Shown one piece after another: positions 1 to 5,946 of a DNA stretch of 7,878 nucleotides. The translations under genes and the position numbers were made by a program. How positions within the stretch are numbered: position 1 is the first letter of the stretch; every line of letters begins with the position of its first letter. The notes under the pieces are model-generated. The model was not told the DNA's origin and ran no database searches. It worked only from the letters and a program-made list of their open reading frames with translations. The stretch spans positions 1 through 7,878 of the forward strand of contig JAFOIR010000044.1 of NCBI GenBank assembly GCA_017420625.1, written 5' to 3'. This DNA is from Bacillota bacterium. GTDB taxonomy: Bacteria > Bacillota_A > Clostridia > Lachnospirales > Bianqueaceae.

Positions 1-88
1 CGGGAGCGGGAGCTTCTGACTTGGTGCAGCCAGCCAGAAGGGAAACGCACAGAGCAGCAGCAAGAAGCATAACTAACAGCTTTTTCAT
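1..88 (-). CDS. Lipoprotein, N-terminal part (cut by window edge)
   Basis: Only the first 29 codons are present; the gene runs off the left edge. The start is ATG at 88-86, with GGAGG (minus strand, 96-100) 7 nt upstream. The peptide begins MKKLLVMLLAAALCVSLLAG and then has Cys21: two lysines, a hydrophobic core and a lipobox LLAGC. This is a type II signal peptide, so the protein should be exported, lipidated on Cys21 and held on the outer face of the membrane. After the Cys comes TKSEAPAP, the usual flexible Ser/Pro/Ala-rich tether. Many such proteins are ABC-transporter solute-binding proteins, and the AraC-type regulator lying directly upstream on the same strand fits that, but the part seen does not prove it. 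The 148 nt upstream (89-236) are AT-rich; I found no convincing promoter, only a weak TGTTACATT-like extended -10. Confidence 0.85.
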   Translation of the reverse strand, partial: MKKLLVMLLAAALCVSLLAGCTKSEAPAP

Positions 89-225
89 GTTGTTACCTCC
101 TTTTATTTTTCGCAGGATTGCATACAAATCGATACTACCCTACGATAATGTAACATAACTGTAATATAGCAAACACAGATTATTTAAAATACCAAGATTA
201 CGCCAGTTTGTGTTTCAATTCTGCC

Positions 226-267
226 GCAAAATGATCGAAGGATGTCCGCTTTTCACGAACATCCTTC
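226..267 (-). terminator. Possible intrinsic terminator after the AraC-family gene
   Basis: An inverted repeat of 9 bp, GAAGGATGT (237-245) and ACATCCTTC (259-267), with a 13-nt loop lies 7 nt past the TAA stop of the AraC-family gene. Read on the minus strand it is followed by GATCATTTTGC, so the U tract is short. It probably separates the regulator from the lipoprotein gene, but leakage is likely. Confidence 0.45.
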
Positions 268-274
268 ACTCGAT

Positions 275-1207
275 TTATCTTTTATTTTTTTTACGGAAAG
301 CAAGAGGTGAAATGCCCAGATTCTCCCGGAAAATCTTACAAAAATAACTGTTGTTTCTGAATCCGCAGTTATAGCCTATCGTCGTCACACTGTCCGCCGT
401 GGATGTAAGCATCTGGCAAGCCATCCGCAGACGATAGTCACGTACAAACCGTTCAGGCGTCGTCCCCAGACTGCTGTTGAAAATCCGGAAACACTCCCGA
501 ATACTCACAAAAGCTGATGACGCAATATCCGCGACGGTGATTTTTTCATCAAAATGCTGGTAGACATATACCATCATCCGTTTTACTTTTTCATCAGCGC
601 GGTTTTCTTTCTTCTGCTGACTAAGTCTCGGTTCGACCAGATCATACAGGTTCGTCCAGATGGTAGACAGGACATTCCGTACTCTGATCTCATAGTCGAC
701 TGCATTTTCGTTCAGATCAAACGATTCAGTCAGTTCCTTGTAGAGCACTTTCATTGCAGGATCTTTTTCTGAAATTACCACCAGTTCCAGTTTTCGATCA
801 TTCAGAATCGGCTGTATGTATTTCTGTGAGATTCTTCCCCCTCCATCACCGATCAGGATCTCAGGATCGAAAAGATGGATCATAACCTCCGTCTGCTCAC
901 TTGCATCAGGCAGACTCAGTGAATGCAGCACATTAACGTTCAAAAAACCGCCACATCCTTTTTCAAAGATCGTACGGCCGGCTGCTGTCGTAAATGCAAT
1001 CGATCCATTTGTTACATAAAATAATCCTGCCGCTTTTCCAAACCAATGCCACGAAGCTCCAGCGATCTTATTCTGATTAACAACACTGTCCGAGGTATTG
1101 TTCTTCAACTGGCACAGGTAGACGATATGAGGAAAATCTTTGGCATATTCTGGCATCCATTCTGTCAGTTCCTGCCTAACCATATCAATTCCGGAAATCT
1201 TTTTCAT
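275..1207 (-). CDS. AraC-family transcriptional regulator
   Basis: A 310-aa DNA-binding transcription factor. The C-terminal part (about 205-308) is a typical AraC/XylS domain with two helix-turn-helix units: the first around 223-243 (ITVADIASSAFVS...), the second around 272-293 (SVTTIGYNCGF then the family-typical SYFCKIF), ending GISPLAFRK, which matches the usual P-xx-[FY]-R signature. The N-terminal 150 residues, rich in short beta-like segments (GLFYVTNGSIAFTT, FEKGCGGFLNVNVLHSL), are probably a cupin-like ligand-sensing domain; the ligand is unknown. Total length is normal for the family. The ATG at 1207-1205 has AAGGAAGG about 6 nt upstream. It lies upstream of the lipoprotein gene on the same strand and is divergent from the CBS-domain gene, so either could be its target. 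No operator half-sites were recognised. Confidence 0.92.
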   Translation of the reverse strand: MKKISGIDMVRQELTEWMPEYAKDFPHIVYLCQLKNNTSDSVVNQNKIAGASWHWFGKAAGLFYVTNGSIAFTTAAGRTIFEKGCGGFLNVNVLHSLSLPDASEQTEVMIHLFDPEILIGDGGGRISQKYIQPILNDRKLELVVISEKDPAMKVLYKELTESFDLNENAVDYEIRVRNVLSTIWTNLYDLVEPRLSQQKKENRADEKVKRMMVYVYQHFDEKITVADIASSAFVSIRECFRIFNSSLGTTPERFVRDYRLRMACQMLTSTADSVTTIGYNCGFRNNSYFCKIFRENLGISPLAFRKKNKR

Positions 1208-1239
1208 TGTCTACCTTCCTTTTTAAAGCTGATTTAATA

Positions 1240-1245
1240 ATTATA
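1240..1245 (-). promoter_or_regulatory. Weak candidate -10 for the AraC-family gene
   Basis: A perfect TATAAT on the minus strand, about 33 nt before the regulator's ATG, would give a leader of about 26 nt. There is no good -35 hexamer 16-18 nt upstream (TAGCAT at 17 nt), so a perfect hexamer in AT-rich DNA could be chance, or the promoter could depend on an activator. Confidence 0.25.
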
Positions 1246-1368
1246 TATCTTTTTGCACGAAAATGCTATTCTATATGCGACAGTAAATGTTCATATTCTG
1301 CCATTTTTCACAGATTATACTTTTTTTCAAGATTAATACATCCATATGCAAACTTTCATCGTTTGTTC

Positions 1369-1397
1369 TTGATTTGTACATATTTATCAGCTATAAT
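1369..1397 (+). promoter_or_regulatory. Sigma-A type promoter of the CBS-domain gene
   Basis: The -35 is TTGATT (1369-1374), the spacer exactly 17 nt, and the -10 a perfect TATAAT (1392-1397). Transcription should start near 1404, giving a leader of about 72 nt. That leader holds a 7-bp hairpin (TTTCTAT 1439-1445, loop AGAT, ATAGAAA 1450-1456) ending 6 nt before the ribosome binding site; it is all A/U apart from one pair and so probably weak. Confidence 0.75.
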
Positions 1398-1475
1398 GAT
1401 AAAAGAAAGAAGGTTTTTGTGAATTTTGTGCATAACTCTTTCTATAGATATAGAAATAAAACAAGGAGGCCAGAT

Positions 1476-1949
1476 ATGAACGTTGCGATGTTTCTTTCTC
1501 CAAAGAACGATATCGTATACTTGTTTGACGACATGACTGTGCGTCAGGCAATGGAAAAAATGGAATATCACCGGTACCAGTGCCTTCCTGTTCTGACGAG
1601 GGAGGGCAAATACAGCGGTGTCGTGACGGAAGGCGATCTTCTTTGGGCATTTAAGAAGCATGAGAATTTTACATTTCCTGATACCGAGCATATGACTTTG
1701 TCTGATATTCCAAGACACTTCTGCTATGAAGCAATTCCGATCGATACGGAAATGGACAACCTGATCAACGCTTCCTACCGTCAGAGTTTCGTGCCGGTAG
1801 TGGATGATACGCAGGCATTTATCGGATTGGTAAAAAGAAGCGATATCATTCATTATATCTATCTGCGCAATAATCAGCTGCAGAAGGCCGGCGCCAAGAA
1901 GACACTGAAGATCCCGTCTATGACGACAAGTGAAAAGTTATATGTGTAA
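1476..1949 (+). CDS. Two-CBS-domain protein
   Basis: A 157-aa soluble protein made almost only of two CBS domains. CBS1 spans about 13-60 (TVRQAMEKMEYHRYQCLPVL, closing with VVTEGDLL) and CBS2 about 75-130 (IPIDTEMDNLINASYRQSFVPVV, closing with GLVKRSDII); the closing T/S-x-x-D is the usual ribose/phosphate contact in nucleotide-binding CBS pairs. Such stand-alone pairs bind adenine nucleotides; in Firmicutes the similar-sized DarB/CbpB bind c-di-AMP and control partner proteins. Which ligand this one binds is not known. There is no transmembrane segment or enzyme domain. The start is ATG 1476 because AAGGAGG lies 6 nt upstream; the reading frame stays open back to 1287, but those codons have no ribosome binding site and cover the promoter. 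It is a single-gene unit with its own promoter and terminator. The Lys-rich C-terminal tail after about 135 looks disordered. Confidence 0.9.
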   Translation: MNVAMFLSPKNDIVYLFDDMTVRQAMEKMEYHRYQCLPVLTREGKYSGVVTEGDLLWAFKKHENFTFPDTEHMTLSDIPRHFCYEAIPIDTEMDNLINASYRQSFVPVVDDTQAFIGLVKRSDIIHYIYLRNNQLQKAGAKKTLKIPSMTTSEKLYV

Positions 1950-1959
1950 GATTTAGGCA

Positions 1960-2064
1960 ATTCGAACTGCTGTGCAGTTATGATTATCGCCAGGCTTAAC
2001 TCGTACCTCTCTTTGCAGCATTCGAACTGCTTCGCAGTTCTCATGTTTGGCATTCGCCAAACAT
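1960..2064. repeat. Cluster of small palindromic repeats, 3' of the CBS gene
   Basis: Two near-identical 20-mers sit exactly 60 nt apart, at 1960 and 2020. Both read ATTCGAACTGC, then two or three variable bases, then GCAGTT. Each folds into a tiny hairpin: AACTGC/GCAGTT with a TGT loop (1965-1979) and GAACTGC/GCAGTTC with a TTC loop (2024-2040). A third, unrelated palindrome follows, ATGTTTGGC/GCCAAACAT with an ATTC loop (2043-2064). The block lies between the stop codon and the terminator of the CBS gene. It has no coding capacity that I trust and resembles a REP-like dispersed palindromic element. I cannot tell its copy number from one window. Confidence 0.6.
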
Positions 2065-2075
2065 TTGGATCCATC

Positions 2076-2120
2076 AAAAACAGCCTGTCCAAAAGTAAAC
2101 TTTTGTCCAGGCTGTTTTTT
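2076..2120 (+). terminator. Strong intrinsic terminator of the CBS gene, probably bidirectional
   Basis: The outer stem pairs AAAAACAGCCTG (2076-2087) with CAGGCTGTTTTTT (2108-2120). Inside a symmetric TC/TC bulge a second stem, CAAAAG/CTTTTG with a TAAA loop, extends it. T6 follows on the plus strand and A5 precedes, so it can also stop minus-strand transcripts that pass the terminator at 2151. Confidence 0.9.
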
Positions 2121-2150
2121 CTGTCTCCAGCTGCTTTTCTCATTTTTGGC

Positions 2151-2182
2151 AAAAAAAGAACCGGTTACTGTTGGCAACCGGC
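2151..2182 (-). terminator. Intrinsic terminator of the candidate sRNA and of the kinase operon
   Basis: On the minus strand GCCGGTT (2182-2176) pairs with AACCGGT (2166-2160), one G-U pair included, across a 9-nt loop, and is followed by TC and then T7 (2157-2151). No other terminator is seen between the kinase stop codon and this point, so it should end both the operon mRNA and the small RNA. Confidence 0.85.
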
Positions 2183-2262
2183 TGAAGTTGTTTAACGAGA
2201 CAACGGGGGGTCTCATTAAACCGAGGTGAGCAATTTCTACCATTCACAGAACGATAGAAGAC
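2151..2262 (-). ncRNA. Candidate small regulatory RNA with C-rich loop
   Basis: A transcript of about 112 nt is predicted from the promoter at 2269-2297 to the T tract at 2151. Three hairpins can be drawn. Hairpin 1 is 7 bp (2259-2253 with 2241-2235, one G-U pair, 11-nt loop). Hairpin 2 is 12 bp (2221-2210 with 2201-2190, one G-U pair) with the 8-nt loop CCCCCGUU. Hairpin 3 is the terminator. The 13-nt linker between hairpins 1 and 2 (2234-2222) contains CACCUC, close to the 16S anti-Shine-Dalgarno. An exposed C-rich loop plus a CACCUC linker is the layout of Firmicute sRNAs that block Shine-Dalgarno sites, such as the RsaE group. That function is inference. No SD-led small ORF is seen, and I do not recognise a named Rfam family. 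It could alternatively be an elaborate 3' UTR of the kinase gene, released by processing. Confidence 0.65.
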
Positions 2263-2268
2263 GATAGT

Positions 2269-2297
2269 ATAATATCAAACGTTCCTTAAAATGTCAA
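2269..2297 (-). promoter_or_regulatory. Near-consensus promoter just after the kinase stop codon
   Basis: On the minus strand a perfect -35 TTGACA (2297-2292), a 17-nt spacer and -10 TATTAT (2274-2269), five of six consensus bases, stand only 3 nt after the kinase TAG (2303-2301). No protein gene lies in front of it on this strand; the next thing downstream is the hairpin array and terminator at 2221-2151. It is the best-matched promoter in the window. Confidence 0.8.
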
Positions 2298-2300
2298 GAA

Positions 2301-4313
2301 CTATTTCGAATTCCACTTTTTCAGCGAGACCATTGCCTTGAACAGATCTCCGTCGATGCTGATCCGGAATTTTCCCTGCATCAGCTCCACCAGGCTGAGG
2401 GCGATCCCAAGCCCTAATCCACTGCCTTCGGTATGTCTGGAACTGTCACCGCGGCTGAATCGTTCCATGAGTTCGCTTTCGGAAATGTTGAGTGGATAAT
2501 TCGAAATATTGCGGATCGATACGGTCGCATATTCATTGCCATCGCCAAGATCCAGATAGACTCTTGTACCAGGCTGAGAATACTTGATAACGTTGGACAG
2601 AAGATTATCGAAAACACGAGATAAAAGTCTTCCGTCGGCCAGAACCGTTGTCTCTTTTTCCGGCAACTTCATGATCAAGGAGAGTTCTGCTTTTTCGAGC
2701 TTCTCTGTATATTCCCCTGTAATCTGTCGCAGCATCTCCTCCAGGCAGATGGGTATCATCTCCGTCTTGATGTTCCCGGTAGATGCTTTGGAAGCTTCGA
2801 TCAGATCTTCGATCAGCTTTTTCAGCCGGATAGACTGTTTCTCCAGTACCTCCAGATATTCCTGCTGTTTTTCGGTATAGAGCCCTTCTTTCTGCATCAG
2901 GTCCACATAGTTGATAATCGAAGTCAGCGGTGTTTTGATATCATGTGAAACATTGGTGATCAGTTCCGTTTTCAGCCGTTCGCTCTGCAGCTGTTTCTCT
3001 ACTGCTATGGAAACGGTATCATGGATCCGGGAGATGTCCTCCGCTTCCTGACGATCTTTTTTCGTCCATGCCTTTAACGCAATCGGTGTTGACAGATCTC
3101 CGGCTGCCATACGTGAAATCGCTTCCTGTCGGTTTTTTCTGTATAGTGCACGCGAGATAATCCACGCTTCTGCAGCCAGAGCTATCAGTAAAGTACATCC
3201 TCCAAAGAAGACGGAACCAGAAAAGCCAAAATCAGCAAAAGCAATCAGGATCCAGGCAAAAAACACAGAAGCCACGATCGCAGCTGTCTGCAGCCACACC
3301 TGGGGGATCGTCTCTGCGAATGCCTTTAGTCCTCGCCCGATCCACCGCAGAACACGGATCGTGACCATCCCGGAAAGCAGATTCTTTTTTTTGATCCGGA
3401 CGGCCATGGACATTCCCCAGACCAGAAGGACGGAATACCCAACTGCTGTTATGACAGAAAAAAAGCCAAACAATTGGATCATCGTTTCCACATAGCTGCG
3501 ATATGGAATTCCAAGATTTCTGTCGCCAATCTCATTGAGAATCACGATCAATAAAACCACACCGATCAAAGCAGCGATCGTCAGGATATCAAATGGTATC
3601 CGATGGATCCCGCCCTGAACGATCGTATCTGTTCCATCCAAGCCTCTCTTATGACCAGCTGCACAAATTAGGTAAACCTGTAAAAGAATCCACAGAACCA
3701 GTGCCCCGATCCCGATCCAGATCGGATAATTGCCCCATTTCTGAACAAACTCCCAGGTCGTGTTGATCGTGGCAAAATAATCGTCGGCTGTCAGTGGCTC
3801 GATCAGATAAGATTCTATCGTGACCTGATAGTCTTTGCCGCTGTAATCGGAATGTAACCATTCCGTAATGACATTCTCGGCGCTGTAGGATTCATCGTGG
3901 TAGGTGGAGATGGGCAATAGTTCACCATCGGCATAGATCAGGTATCGAAGATTGGTAAAATCCAGATTATATAGCTCCGGGAATTGCCATCGATAGGATG
4001 GTTTGTTATTGCCATACTGGGCCATGCTGACGGGGGCCTTAACCGATGGATCTGTTTTGGGCAGAACCTCATTGACATCGATATAGTCTGCCACTGCTCC
4101 GATGAATACCATATGGCTGTAGTTCGCCATCGTATTGTAAAACAGTTTGGATTTGCTGGAACCATCCTTACTGTAATACCCGTTTTGCCAGAAGCCAAAC
4201 AGAATGATCCCGGCAACAACTGCTACGATACAGATCAGACTAAGAAAATAAGACAGAACCTTCATCGGGACACTGTAGATCCATCTCGCTTTGGAGGGCA
4301 TTTTATCTGTCAT
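2301..4313 (-). CDS. Sensor histidine kinase, six transmembrane segments
   Basis: A 670-aa membrane kinase that should phosphorylate the response regulator encoded just before it. TM1 is about 20-41, then an extracytoplasmic domain of about 155 residues (42-195) without recognisable fold. TM2-TM6 lie at about 196-219, 242-261, 278-305, 341-361 and 366-391. A HAMP-like linker (RMAAGDLSTPI, near 401-411) follows, then the HisKA dimerisation helix with NVSHDIKTPLTS (phosphoacceptor His457) and the HATPase domain with N box DNLLSNVIKYS (569-579) and G2 box GSGLGLGIALS (630-640). The usual G1 DxGxG is replaced by RNISNYPLNI (601-610), as in many clostridial VanS/BaeS-like kinases known to me. The start is ATG 4313: AAGGAGG lies 8 nt upstream, whereas the longer frame up to 4367 has no such site and overlaps the regulator gene. 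The regulator's TAG is 1 nt before this ATG, so the genes are translationally coupled. The signal sensed is unknown. Confidence 0.93.
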   Translation of the reverse strand: MTDKMPSKARWIYSVPMKVLSYFLSLICIVAVVAGIILFGFWQNGYYSKDGSSKSKLFYNTMANYSHMVFIGAVADYIDVNEVLPKTDPSVKAPVSMAQYGNNKPSYRWQFPELYNLDFTNLRYLIYADGELLPISTYHDESYSAENVITEWLHSDYSGKDYQVTIESYLIEPLTADDYFATINTTWEFVQKWGNYPIWIGIGALVLWILLQVYLICAAGHKRGLDGTDTIVQGGIHRIPFDILTIAALIGVVLLIVILNEIGDRNLGIPYRSYVETMIQLFGFFSVITAVGYSVLLVWGMSMAVRIKKKNLLSGMVTIRVLRWIGRGLKAFAETIPQVWLQTAAIVASVFFAWILIAFADFGFSGSVFFGGCTLLIALAAEAWIISRALYRKNRQEAISRMAAGDLSTPIALKAWTKKDRQEAEDISRIHDTVSIAVEKQLQSERLKTELITNVSHDIKTPLTSIINYVDLMQKEGLYTEKQQEYLEVLEKQSIRLKKLIEDLIEASKASTGNIKTEMIPICLEEMLRQITGEYTEKLEKAELSLIMKLPEKETTVLADGRLLSRVFDNLLSNVIKYSQPGTRVYLDLGDGNEYATVSIRNISNYPLNISESELMERFSRGDSSRHTEGSGLGLGIALSLVELMQGKFRISIDGDLFKAMVSLKKWNSK

Positions 4314-4314
4314 T

Positions 4315-5010
4315 CTAATGCACCTCCTTCTCGAACTTGTAGCCCTGACCCCAGACAACTTTGACATAACGCGGCTGTGCCGGGTTGATCTCGATCTTCT
4401 CCCGAAGATGACGGATATGCACCGCCACCGTATTTTCTACCCCAAATGGATCATCCTTCCAGACATGCTCATAGATTGCCTTGGAAGAAAATACTTTTCC
4501 GGGTTCTTTCATGAGCATTTTCAGAATTTCGATCTCCGTCCGGGTCAGCTGTACCTTCTCTCCATCGACATAGACTTCTTTTGCTGCATCATCCAGCCGG
4601 ATCCCGCCGATCTCCAGGATATGATCCTGCGGCAGAGCACTTCCGAGCTGTACATACCGGCGAAGCGCAGATTTTACGCGGGCCAGTACTTCCATCGGAT
4701 TGAAAGGTTTCGTTATATAATCGTCCGCTCCGTTTCCAAGTCCCAGAATCTTGTCGCTGTCCTCGCCCTTGGCTGTCAGAAGAATGATCGGAACATTGGA
4801 GAATTCACGGATCTCCTGCATAGCACGGATCCCGTCCATGACCGGCATCATAATATCCATCAGCACCAGATGCATTGTCATCTCACGACAAAGTTCTACA
4901 GCCTGCATCCCGTTTTCCGCAGTATGCAGGCTATAGTCCGGAGAATCAAGATAAATTTTCAGTGCGCTCACGATGTCGCGCTCATCATCACAGATCAGAA
5001 TGTGATACAT
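4315..5010 (-). CDS. OmpR/PhoB-family response regulator
   Basis: A 231-aa cytoplasmic transcription factor activated by phosphotransfer from the neighbouring kinase. The receiver domain (1-118) has the acidic pair Asp8-Asp9, phosphoacceptor Asp52 in LVLMDIMMPVMDG, Thr79 in LLTAKG and Lys101 in ITKPFNP, all expected residues. The C-terminal winged-helix domain (about 130-228) has VQLTRTEIEILKMLM, the recognition-helix region NTVAVHIRHLREKIE and the wing VKVVWGQGYKFE. Length and order are standard, of the VanR-like clostridial type. ATG 5010 has GGGAGG 10 nt upstream. It sits 78 nt after the YesL-like gene and 1 nt before the kinase gene. Its DNA targets are unknown; autoregulation is common in the family but no operator repeat was found here. 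Confidence 0.96.
   Translation of the reverse strand: MYHILICDDERDIVSALKIYLDSPDYSLHTAENGMQAVELCREMTMHLVLMDIMMPVMDGIRAMQEIREFSNVPIILLTAKGEDSDKILGLGNGADDYITKPFNPMEVLARVKSALRRYVQLGSALPQDHILEIGGIRLDDAAKEVYVDGEKVQLTRTEIEILKMLMKEPGKVFSSKAIYEHVWKDDPFGVENTVAVHIRHLREKIEINPAQPRYVKVVWGQGYKFEKEVH
4321..4330 (-). promoter_or_regulatory. Ribosome binding site that fixes the kinase start
   Basis: GAAGGAGGTG on the minus strand lies inside the last codons of the response regulator (Glu-Lys-Glu-Val) and ends 7 nt before ATG 4313. It makes residue 19 of the longest open frame the real Met1. It contains GAGGTG, the exact complement of the CACCUC linker of the candidate sRNA; six bases, so possibly chance. Confidence 0.85.
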
Positions 5011-5043
5011 CTTTCAAGACCTCCCTGTCTTAATTCTGCTTTC

Positions 5044-5072
5044 ATTATGACAGGATCTTTTTTAACATTAAA
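5044..5072 (-). promoter_or_regulatory. Weak candidate promoter for the two-component genes
   Basis: In the 78-nt gap before the regulator, CATAAT (5049-5044) matches five of six -10 bases, with TTTAAT 17 nt upstream as a poor -35. No terminator is visible in this gap, so the two-component genes may also be read from the upstream operon promoter. Confidence 0.25.
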
Positions 5073-5088
5073 CCAGTGAAATTCTTAA

Positions 5089-5931
5089 TTATTTATTGAG
5101 TTTTTTCGTATACTTGTCAATGATCTCCTGGCGTTCTTTCTCTCGTGCCTTTTTCTGTTCATCCGTTTCTTTCACTTCCCGTGTCTTTTCACCGAGCACT
5201 TCACTCTCTTCCGGTGTGAGTACATCTTCCGGAGCCATATAGTTGCGAAAGACTCGTTCAGTCAGGATGGCAGAAAGATAGAAGTAGATCCCGAAAACTA
5301 CGATCACCGCGCCAAGATTGAGTCCAAGCGGCACATACAGCGTGCCTGCCAGAAGGGCAAGCAAAAGCAGGGACGTCGGCAGATGTTTATTGGCCATCAT
5401 CCATGCATTCTTTAAAAGATCTTTGGTGGACATTTCAAATCTGGCCAGCATAGGATAGGTATAGATCGCCGTCATGACCAGCTCAGCTGCCGCAAAACAC
5501 TGGATAGGGAAGATGACATAGAACATCACCCCGAAGAGTTCCAGATATTCCAGCGTCATCCACATGGCTTCAAACAGAACGATTCCGATGATTCCCAGGA
5601 TCAGCGTGACGAGAAGGCCCTGCTTATAATTTGTCTGATAGGATTTCCAGAAATCTTTAAAGATATAGGAATCCTCTTTACGGGCAAGCTTGCCAAGCGC
5701 TGCATAGGCAGCACTGGTTCCGGGACCTAAATGCAGTGCTGCAAGGCCAACCAGGATCCAGACAAGCGCCAGCAGAAAACCACTTTCTCCTACCGGTAAT
5801 GCACGGATCAGAAGAATAGCCACCGGTCCGCCCAGAATGAGCCACAGAAAATCAGCATAGATCATATCAAAGAGGGCCGTTCCAAATCGTGCAAACGGTC
5901 CCTCAATGGAAAATACGTCCTTAAATGTCAA
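5089..5931 (-). CDS. DUF624/YesL-like membrane protein
   Basis: A 280-aa integral membrane protein. The stretch HLGPGTSAAYAALGKLARKE (67-86) followed by DFWKSYQTNYKQG (93-105) is the typical DUF624/YesL pattern (hydrophobic, GP-T-A, dF-k-nfkq). About six TM segments are seen: 24-46, 50-68, 105-128, 132-158, 184-202 and 203-225. After them comes a charged tail (233-280) rich in Glu/Lys, with EQKKAREKERQEIIDKYTKK likely helical or coiled coil and probably cytoplasmic. YesL proteins have no proven biochemical role; many lie near carbohydrate transporters and two-component systems. The start codon is TTG (5931-5929), chosen because AAGGAG lies 9 nt upstream, the N-terminus matches the family layout, and the next Met (23) would remove the first helix boundary. 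It starts 13 nt after the zinc-ribbon gene and its ribosome binding site overlaps that gene's stop codon, which suggests coupling. Confidence 0.85.
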   Translation of the reverse strand: MTFKDVFSIEGPFARFGTALFDMIYADFLWLILGGPVAILLIRALPVGESGFLLALVWILVGLAALHLGPGTSAAYAALGKLARKEDSYIFKDFWKSYQTNYKQGLLVTLILGIIGIVLFEAMWMTLEYLELFGVMFYVIFPIQCFAAAELVMTAIYTYPMLARFEMSTKDLLKNAWMMANKHLPTSLLLLALLAGTLYVPLGLNLGAVIVVFGIYFYLSAILTERVFRNYMAPEDVLTPEESEVLGEKTREVKETDEQKKAREKERQEIIDKYTKKLNK

Positions 5932-5940
5932 GTTCGTTCA

Positions 5941-5946
5941 CTCCTT
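5941..5946 (-). promoter_or_regulatory. Ribosome binding site supporting the TTG start
   Basis: AAGGAG on the minus strand overlaps the TAA stop (5947-5945) of the zinc-ribbon gene and lies 9 nt before TTG 5931. No ATG or GTG in frame has a comparable site. Confidence 0.75.

Noticed and set aside
1208..1475. Search for operator repeats or a riboswitch in the divergent gap between the AraC-family and CBS genes
   Set aside because: Apart from the CBS promoter, a weak -10 for the regulator and one AT-rich 7-bp hairpin, I saw no convincing direct or inverted repeats or riboswitch core.
1356..1853. Minus-strand open frame opposite the CBS gene
   Set aside because: It covers the CBS promoter and coding region on the other strand, and the plus-strand gene has a promoter, ribosome binding site and domain match.
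2190..2221. 12-bp hairpin considered as a riboswitch or operator of the kinase operon
   Set aside because: It lies downstream of the last gene on its strand, so it cannot act as a leader for it, and nothing follows it but the terminator. An sRNA or 3' UTR element fits better.
1953..2243. Minus-strand open frame of 96 codons running through the sRNA and the palindromic repeats
   Set aside because: ATG 2243 has no ribosome binding site, the frame passes through two terminators and repeat hairpins, and the peptide has no family look. Its first codons lie within the predicted sRNA structure.
4314..4367. Longer N-terminus of the histidine kinase (start at 4367)
   Set aside because: It would overlap the regulator gene by 53 nt and lacks an SD, whereas ATG 4313 has a strong one. 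The extra 18 residues (Arg/Ser-rich) are unlike the family.
4291..5079. Long plus-strand open frame (262 codons) opposite the response regulator
   Set aside because: It is antisense to a well-supported regulator with all catalytic residues; the peptide resembles no family and has no good ribosome binding site.
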